Source of the DNA: Flavobacteriales bacterium
Lineage (GTDB): Bacteria > Bacteroidota > Bacteroidia > Flavobacteriales_D > Crocinitomicaceae
NCBI GenBank assembly: GCA_947496835.1
Contig: CANMFV010000002.1
Location: 1-21,079, forward strand
DNA length: 21,079 nucleotides
Direction: 5' to 3'
The translations under genes were made by a program, and so were the position numbers. Of this stretch, positions 15,883 to 21,079 are shown in pieces (the first letter of the stretch is position 1; the number at the start of each line of letters is the position of its first letter). The notes beneath the pieces were generated by a model. The model was given only the letters and a program-made list of their open reading frames with translations. It made no database searches and had not been told where the DNA came from.

Positions 15883-16863
15883 ATGACAACATCTTTACGC
15901 GAACCGATTCTTGAAGAAAACAAAAGCCGTTTTGTATTATTTCCGATTCAACACGATGATATTTGGAGTTTTTACAAAAAAGCAGAAGCAAGTTTTTGGA
16001 CAGCAGAAGAGATTGATTTATCGCCAGATCAAATTGACTGGGAGAATAAATTAAATGATGACGAACGTCATTTCATCAAACACATACTTGCTTTCTTCGC
16101 CGCTTCTGACGGGATTGTAAATGAGAATCTTGCGGAAAACTTTTTATCTGAAGTGCAATATACGGAAGCGAAATTCTTTTACGGAAATCAAGTTGCAATG
16201 GAAAACATTCACTCAGAAACGTATTCGCTTTTGATTGATACTTATATCAAGGACTCTGCAGAAAAAACCCATTTATTCAATGCAATCGACACACTTGATT
16301 GCGTAAAGAAAAAAGCAGAATGGGCATTGCGTTGGATTGACAAAGGAGATTTTGCTGAACGATTAGTAGCTTTTGCAGCTGTTGAAGGGATTTTCTTCTC
16401 TGGGTCTTTTTGCTCTATTTTCTGGTTAAAGAAACGTGGGTTAATGCCTGGACTATCTTTCTCAAATGAATTGATTTCACGTGACGAAGGATTGCACTGT
16501 GACTTCGCGTGTTTGTTGTACAACAACCACTTAGTGAATAAACTTTCCAAAGACAAAGTACGTGAGATTATCATGAACGCTGTAGAAATTGAAAAAGAAT
16601 TTGTCACAGATGCCATTCCAGTAAAACTTATTGGAATGAACAGCGATCTAATGCAACAATACATTGAATTTGTTGCGGATCGTCTACTAGTTGAATTGGG
16701 TAACGAACGTGTATACAACACATCAAATCCATTTGACTTTATGGAAATGATTTCCATTCAAGGAAAAACAAATTTCTTTGAAAAACGCGTAGGTGAATAC
16801 CAAAAAGCTGGGGTGTTGGCTGGTGATGCGAACAAAGAATTCAGCATGAACGAAGAATTTTAA
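15883..16863 (+). CDS. nrdB: Ribonucleoside-diphosphate reductase, small subunit (class Ia)
   Basis: Encodes 326 residues that form the R2 dimer carrying the diferric-tyrosyl radical cofactor. Visible ligands are D76 (AASDGIVNEN), E107 and H110 (MENIHSE), E168 (AAVEGIFFSG), and E202 and H205 (RDEGLHCDF). The radical tyrosine is Y114 in HSETYSLLIDTYIKD. Several stretches, such as VAFAAVEGIFFSGSF and SIFWLKKRGLMPGLSFSNEL, are nearly those of animal RRM2. The tail ends in FSMNEEF, the short C-terminal segment that docks in R1. With NrdA it reduces ribonucleoside diphosphates to deoxyribonucleotides. nrdB comes first, 22 bp before nrdA, so they are one transcription unit. No key residue is missing. 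Confidence 0.97.
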   Translation: MTTSLREPILEENKSRFVLFPIQHDDIWSFYKKAEASFWTAEEIDLSPDQIDWENKLNDDERHFIKHILAFFAASDGIVNENLAENFLSEVQYTEAKFFYGNQVAMENIHSETYSLLIDTYIKDSAEKTHLFNAIDTLDCVKKKAEWALRWIDKGDFAERLVAFAAVEGIFFSGSFCSIFWLKKRGLMPGLSFSNELISRDEGLHCDFACLLYNNHLVNKLSKDKVREIIMNAVEIEKEFVTDAIPVKLIGMNSDLMQQYIEFVADRLLVELGNERVYNTSNPFDFMEMISIQGKTNFFEKRVGEYQKAGVLAGDANKEFSMNEEF

Positions 16864-16885
16864 TTATTTAATTGCCATATTAAGG

Positions 16886-19246
16886 ATGTACGTAGTAAAA
16901 AGAGACGGAAGAATAGAAACTGTGAAGTTTGATAAAATCACAGCACGAATCATTAAAATGTGTTACGGATTAGACCCATTGGTATCACCAGAGGCAGTAG
17001 CTATGAAGGTGATCGAAGGAATCTATGATGGAGTATCCACATCGGATTTGGATAATCTTGCAGCAGAAGTTGCCGCAGCGAAAACAATCGATCACCCAGA
17101 TTACGCGTTGTTAGCTTCCCGTATTGCTGTGTCTAACTTACACAAGGAGACGAAAAAAACGTTCTCTGAAGTAATAGACGATTTACATCACTATATCGAT
17201 CCTAAAACAGGTCAAAACGCATCGTTGGTTGCTGACGACGTTTACGAAATTATTCAAGAAAACAAGGAGGCGTTTGACTCTAGTATCATTTACGATCGTG
17301 ATTTCCGCTACGATTATTTTGGGTTTAAAACATTGTCTCGTTCTTATTTGATGCGTTTGAACGGTAAAATTGCCGAGCGGCCACAACAAATGTTGATGCG
17401 CGTTGCTATTGGTATTCATAAAAAAGATGTGGCGTCTGCCATCAAGACATACAACTTGATGTCTGAAGGTTGGTTCACACATGCTACACCAACGTTATTC
17501 AACGCTGGAACTCCTAAGCCTCAAATGTCATCATGTTTCTTGCTTACAATGAAATCAGATAGCATTGAAGGAATTTACGACACGTTGAAATCTTGTGCGC
17601 AAATTTCACAATCTGCTGGTGGAATTGGATTAGCGCTTCATGATATCCGAGCAACTGGATCATACATCAAAGGAACAAACGGAACATCCAATGGAATTGT
17701 TCCAATGTTACGCGTTTTCAATGATACAGCTCGCTATGTTGATCAAGGTGGTGGAAAGAGAAAAGGATCTTTTGCCATGTACATCGAACCATGGCATGCG
17801 GATGTATTCGATTTCCTTGATTTGAAAAAGAATCATGGAAAAGAAGAACAACGTGCACGAGATTTATTCTACGCGCTTTGGATTCCAGACTTATTCATGA
17901 AGCGTGTAAAAGAAAATGGAGAATGGACTTTGATGTGTCCGCACGAATGTCCTGGACTTTCTGATACACACAGCGCTGAATTTGAAGCATTGTACACGAA
18001 ATACGAAAAAGAAGGAAAAGGAAGAAAAACTATCAAAGCGCAAGATCTTTGGTTTAAAATCCTTGAATCACAAATTGAAACAGGAACACCTTACATGTTG
18101 TATAAAGATGCGGCGAATGCTAAATCTAACCAACAAAATTTAGGGACAATCAAATCATCTAATCTTTGTACAGAGATTATTGAATATACTGCCCCTGATG
18201 AGGTTGCTGTTTGTAACTTAGCTTCTTTAGCGCTTCCAAAATACGTAACAGAAGACGGGAATTTTGATCACGATAAGTTATTCGAAGTTACTTATCAAGC
18301 GACCTTGAATTTGAACCGTATCATCGATGAAAACTTCTACCCAGTTGTGGAAGCGAAAAACTCTAACCTTCGCCACCGTCCAATCGGGCTCGGTGTTCAA
18401 GGATTAGCAGACACTTACATCATGATGGGACTTCCATTTGAATCTGATGAAGCACGCGCATTGAACCGTGAAGTATTTGAAACAATTTATTTTGCTTCTA
18501 TGTCCGCTTCAAAAGACCTTGCTAAAGTTGAAGGACCTTACGAAACAATCAAAGGTTCTCCTGTATCAAAAGGAATCTTCCAATTTGATATGTGGGGAGT
18601 TACACCATCGAATCGTTGGGAATGGGATGTGTTGAAAGAAGAAGTAATAAAGCATGGTGTTCGTAATTCCTTATTGTTAGCACCGATGCCAACTGCTTCT
18701 ACTGCTCAAATTCTTGGTAACAACGAATGTTTCGAACCATATACTTCGAACATTTACACACGTCGTGTACTTTCTGGAGAATTCATTATTGTTAATAAAC
18801 ATTTATTGAAAGACCTCGTTCGTGAAGGATTGTGGACTAAAGACATGCGTCAAAAAATCATGACTGCAAATGGATCTGTTCAAAACATTAACGAAGTACC
18901 TCAACGATTAAAAGATTTATATAAAACAGCTTGGGAAATTTCTCAAAAAGCAATTATTGATCAAGCAGCTGATCGCGGAGCCTATATTTGTCAAAGTCAA
19001 TCCTTGAACATCTTCATGGAGAATGCAAACTTTGGGAAATTGACTTCGATGCATTTCTATGGTTGGGAGAAAGGATTAAAAACGGGTATGTACTACCTAC
19101 GTACAAAAGCAGCAACTGATGCGATTAAGTTCACAGTAGAAAAAACAGTGGTTGAAGAACCTACTGCGAAATCTTTGGAGGAGAGCGCTGAGGCAATTGC
19201 TTGTTCACTCGACAACCCAGATAGTTGTGAAATGTGTTCTGGATAG
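16886..19246 (+). CDS. nrdA: Ribonucleoside-diphosphate reductase, large subunit (class Ia)
   Basis: Encodes 786 residues, close in length and sequence to eukaryotic RRM1. The N-terminal ATP-cone starts at residue 1 (VVKRDGRIETVKFDKI), so allosteric activity control by ATP/dATP is expected. The active site has C217 (SSCFLL) and C443 (AVCNLA) as the redox pair, and N426, C428, E430 (SNLCTEI) for the thiyl radical chemistry. The C-terminal redox pair is C781 and C784 (SCEMCSG), which passes electrons from thioredoxin or glutaredoxin. The radical-transfer region PMPTASTAQILGNNECFEP is intact. It works with NrdB to make dNDPs. The last codons lie inside a 47-bp direct repeat whose second copy follows 70 bp later. 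A strong terminator lies 126 bp downstream. Confidence 0.97.
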   Translation: MYVVKRDGRIETVKFDKITARIIKMCYGLDPLVSPEAVAMKVIEGIYDGVSTSDLDNLAAEVAAAKTIDHPDYALLASRIAVSNLHKETKKTFSEVIDDLHHYIDPKTGQNASLVADDVYEIIQENKEAFDSSIIYDRDFRYDYFGFKTLSRSYLMRLNGKIAERPQQMLMRVAIGIHKKDVASAIKTYNLMSEGWFTHATPTLFNAGTPKPQMSSCFLLTMKSDSIEGIYDTLKSCAQISQSAGGIGLALHDIRATGSYIKGTNGTSNGIVPMLRVFNDTARYVDQGGGKRKGSFAMYIEPWHADVFDFLDLKKNHGKEEQRARDLFYALWIPDLFMKRVKENGEWTLMCPHECPGLSDTHSAEFEALYTKYEKEGKGRKTIKAQDLWFKILESQIETGTPYMLYKDAANAKSNQQNLGTIKSSNLCTEIIEYTAPDEVAVCNLASLALPKYVTEDGNFDHDKLFEVTYQATLNLNRIIDENFYPVVEAKNSNLRHRPIGLGVQGLADTYIMMGLPFESDEARALNREVFETIYFASMSASKDLAKVEGPYETIKGSPVSKGIFQFDMWGVTPSNRWEWDVLKEEVIKHGVRNSLLLAPMPTASTAQILGNNECFEPYTSNIYTRRVLSGEFIIVNKHLLKDLVREGLWTKDMRQKIMTANGSVQNINEVPQRLKDLYKTAWEISQKAIIDQAADRGAYICQSQSLNIFMENANFGKLTSMHFYGWEKGLKTGMYYLRTKAATDAIKFTVEKTVVEEPTAKSLEESAEAIACSLDNPDSCEMCSG

Positions 19247-19276
19247 AAGCGACGTTAGTTGGTTATATACAGAACG
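19230..19276 (+). repeat. Direct repeat copy 1 (47 bp), covering the nrdA stop
   Basis: This copy starts in the nrdA codons for the last residues M-C-S-G plus the TAG stop (19244-19246), then runs 30 bp past it. It is identical over 47 bp to 19300-19346. Within it GTTCTG (19236-19241) pairs with CAGAAC (19270-19275), giving a weak hairpin with a loop that contains the stop codon. Confidence 0.9.
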
Positions 19277-19299
19277 GAAATTCACGAGCTTGTCTCGCT

Positions 19300-19346
19300 A
19301 AATGTGTTCTGGATAGAAGCGACGTTAGTTGGTTATATACAGAACG
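19300..19346 (+). repeat. Direct repeat copy 2 (47 bp), duplicate of the nrdA 3' end
   Basis: Identical over 47 bp to 19230-19276; the two copies are offset by 70 bp, with 23 bp between them (19277-19299). It carries a second copy of the nrdA last codons and stop. It has the same GTTCTG/CAGAAC hairpin arms (19306-19311 and 19340-19345). The 23-bp insert itself has a short CGAG/CTCG stem. Confidence 0.9.
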
Positions 19347-19371
19347 AATTATATTTTAACTTATTAGGTAC

Positions 19372-19397
19372 AAACCCCCGCTAGCGGGGTTTTTTTT
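19372..19397 (+). terminator. Rho-independent terminator after nrdBA
   Basis: A GC-rich palindrome CCCCGCT/AGCGGGG (19376-19389), with flanking A and T bases able to extend the stem past a single C bulge, followed by eight T (19390-19397). This is a textbook intrinsic terminator for nrdB-nrdA. It leaves purH to its own promoter. Confidence 0.9.
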
Positions 19398-19465
19398 GTT
19401 TTAAAAATTTAGCTGAAATTCTGAAAAGAGCGCTAGATAAAATCCATTTATCGAAAAAAATACAC

Positions 19466-19473
19466 TAATTTTG
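19466..19473 (+). promoter_or_regulatory. Candidate -7 element for purH
   Basis: TAATTTTG, a full match to TAnnTTTG, ending 18 bases before the purH ATG at 19492. A -33 TTG is not clear at the usual spacing, so the promoter is only half supported. An alternative TTG start codon at 19471 would lie inside this element, which argues against it. Confidence 0.55.
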
Positions 19474-19491
19474 CGCTTTCTTTTACACCTC

Positions 19492-21021
19492 ATGACAGAT
19501 TTAAAAAACATCAAAAACGCCTTAATTTCAGTCTATTACAAAGATGGTTTAGGTGATATTGTGCGTGAATTGCACAAAAACAACGTAACCATTTACTCCA
19601 CAGGAGGAACTTTGGCCTTTATTCAAAATCTGGGCGTTCCTGTTATTGCAGTAGAGGATTTAACTGGTTTTCCTGAAATATTAGGTGGAAGGGTAAAAAC
19701 ATTGCACCCAACTGTTTTTGGTGGGATTTTAAACCGTCGTGCTTTAAAGGCAGATCAAGAAGCAATTACTAAATATGGAATCCCCTCCATTGATTTGGTT
19801 ATTGTTGATTTATATCCTTTTGAGGAAACGGTATCATCAGGAGCTAATCACAGTGAAATCATCGAGAAAATAGACATTGGTGGAATTTCCTTAATCCGTG
19901 CTGCAGCAAAAAATTTCCAAGATGTGGTCATCATTCCATCCATGAAACATTATGCATCATTTCTAGAAATCCTTTCTACTCAAAATGGCGCAAGCAGCTT
20001 GGAACAAAGACAACATTTTGCAGGTGAAGCTTTTCATGTTTCATCCCACTACGATACCATGATTCATCATTATTTTGTTCAAAATAATAGTCCATATCTA
20101 AAACTAAGTATTGAAAATAGTGAAGCACTTCGATATGGTGAAAATCCACACCAAAAAGGACAATTCTTTGGTGATTTAGATGCTTTGTTTGACAAATTAC
20201 ACGGGAAAGAACTTTCTTACAATAATCTATTAGATGTAGATGCAGCCGTTAATTTATTACAAGAATTTAAAAATGATGGTCCTACTTTCGGGATTTTGAA
20301 ACACAATAATGCATGTGGTTTAGCTACACGTCCAACTCTAAAAGAAGCTTATGAAGTTGCATTAGCTGCTGATCCAGTTAGTGCATTTGGTGGGATTTTG
20401 ATAGCGAACCAACACATTGACATGGATACAGCCATTCTTATCAATGAGTTGTTTTGTGAAGTACTCATCGCGCCTAGCTATGCTGATGAGGCCCTTGAAT
20501 TATTAAAAAGTAAAAAGAACCGTATCATTCTCGTTCAAAAAGAAACGGCATTGCCTCAACAACAAGTACGCTCTATTTTAAATGGTGTTCTTGTGCAAGA
20601 CAGAGACAATAAATCTGAAACTAAAAGTGATTTAGTTGTGAAAACAATACTAGCTCCATCTGAACAAGAGATCGCTGATTTATTATTTGCCAATAAACTG
20701 GTGAAGCACACAAAATCAAATACGATTATCCTTGCCAAAAACGGACAATTATTAGCAAGTGGAACCGGTCAAACTTCGCGCGTTGATGCATTGAATCAAG
20801 CCATTCACAAGGCTAAGACTTTTGGGTTTGATTTGAACGGCGCGGCCATGGCTAGTGATGCATTCTTTCCATTTCCTGATTGTGTTGAAATTGCTCATTT
20901 AGAAGGTATCGATGCTGTCATTCAACCTGGAGGTTCCGTTAAGGATGATCTATCCGTTGAATATTGCAATAAACACGGAATGCGCATGGTATTTACCGGT
21001 GTGCGCCACTTTAAACACTAA
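19492..21021 (+). CDS. purH: Bifunctional AICAR transformylase / IMP cyclohydrolase
   Basis: Encodes 509 residues from the ATG at 19492 (MTDLKNIKNALISVYYKDGL). A longer reading from a TTG at 19471 would overlap the likely -7 core and is not needed. The N-terminal IMP cyclohydrolase domain (about 1-190) shows TGFPEILGGRVKTLHPTVFGGIL (58-80). The C-terminal AICAR formyltransferase domain (about 200-509) shows YGENPHQ and FGILKHNNACG with K270 and H271, the catalytic pair of this domain. It catalyses the last two steps of purine synthesis: AICAR to FAICAR with 10-formyl-THF, then to IMP. Transcription appears separate from nrdBA because of the terminator at 19372-19397. The C-terminus ends normally. 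Confidence 0.97.
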   Translation: MTDLKNIKNALISVYYKDGLGDIVRELHKNNVTIYSTGGTLAFIQNLGVPVIAVEDLTGFPEILGGRVKTLHPTVFGGILNRRALKADQEAITKYGIPSIDLVIVDLYPFEETVSSGANHSEIIEKIDIGGISLIRAAAKNFQDVVIIPSMKHYASFLEILSTQNGASSLEQRQHFAGEAFHVSSHYDTMIHHYFVQNNSPYLKLSIENSEALRYGENPHQKGQFFGDLDALFDKLHGKELSYNNLLDVDAAVNLLQEFKNDGPTFGILKHNNACGLATRPTLKEAYEVALAADPVSAFGGILIANQHIDMDTAILINELFCEVLIAPSYADEALELLKSKKNRIILVQKETALPQQQVRSILNGVLVQDRDNKSETKSDLVVKTILAPSEQEIADLLFANKLVKHTKSNTIILAKNGQLLASGTGQTSRVDALNQAIHKAKTFGFDLNGAAMASDAFFPFPDCVEIAHLEGIDAVIQPGGSVKDDLSVEYCNKHGMRMVFTGVRHFKH

Positions 21022-21048
21022 CTTTGCATATATTTACATTAAATTGTA

Positions 21049-21077
21049 ACCTTTTCTCCGAATCTCTCGAAAAAGGT
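21049..21077. repeat. Imperfect inverted repeat after purH
   Basis: ACCTTTTC (21049-21056), a 12-base loop, then GAAAAAGGT (21069-21077), pairing with one extra A. It may be a weak hairpin, but no T run is visible before the window ends, so calling it a terminator is not supported. Confidence 0.35.
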
Positions 21078-21079
21078 AC

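Noticed and set aside
19230..19346. Two 47-bp repeats with a 23-bp spacer as a minimal CRISPR array
   Set aside because: Only two copies, the first copy encodes the end of nrdA, the spacer is too short, and no cas gene is nearby.
19471..19491. Extended purH start at a TTG (19471)
   Set aside because: It would overlap the -7 core TAATTTTG, and the ATG at 19492 gives the normal PurH N-terminus.

Overview
The window looks like a chromosomal piece of a low-GC Bacteroidota, most likely a flavobacterium-like member of Flavobacteriales. The signs are a secreted protein with a type IX secretion (T9SS) C-terminal sorting domain, Omp28 and DUF6029 envelope proteins, several signal peptides cleaved just before Gln, and promoter cores of the Bacteroidota type (TTG, about 19 bp, TAnnTTTG). 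Genus-level placement is not possible from sequence alone. I see no tRNA, rRNA, CRISPR array, insertion sequence or prophage.

Layout. Positions 1-6695 (minus strand) hold one tightly packed run of seven genes, read from right to left: a TlpA-type thioredoxin, a DUF6029 outer-membrane barrel candidate, an Omp28 lipoprotein with CxxC, sigma-54 (rpoN), a PAP2-like membrane protein, a coiled-coil lipoprotein and a TPR protein cut by the left edge. Junctions range from 21 bp apart to 4 bp overlapping, so this is probably one transcription unit joining envelope proteins to sigma-54. From 6833 the plus strand carries a small T9SS cargo protein and then RNase R (rnr). Its stop codon overlaps the stop codon of the convergent hflX.

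Positions 9782-13540 (minus strand) are an apparent lepA - four-TM putative cytochrome b - cytochrome c lipoprotein - hflX operon, with two ribosome-associated GTPases bracketing a small heme-protein pair. A promoter core lies almost on top of the lepA start. Positions 13645-15437 (minus strand) are comF followed by an FAD oxidoreductase. A 445-bp gap (15438-15882) follows and may hold a frameshifted gene remnant.

From 15883 the plus strand has nrdB-nrdA, a class Ia ribonucleotide reductase resembling the eukaryotic enzymes, ending in a strong terminator, then purH (last two steps of IMP synthesis). Deoxynucleotide and purine synthesis therefore sit side by side but are separated by the terminator and a new promoter.

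Most of the window is core housekeeping. The most unusual structure is a perfect 47-bp direct repeat, 70 bp apart, that begins inside the last codons of nrdA, so that the second copy repeats the end of the gene including its stop. Secondary points are the TlpA/DUF6029/Omp28 redox cluster coupled to rpoN, an 8-5-8 palindrome right before rnr, and several promoter cores implying extremely short mRNA leaders.
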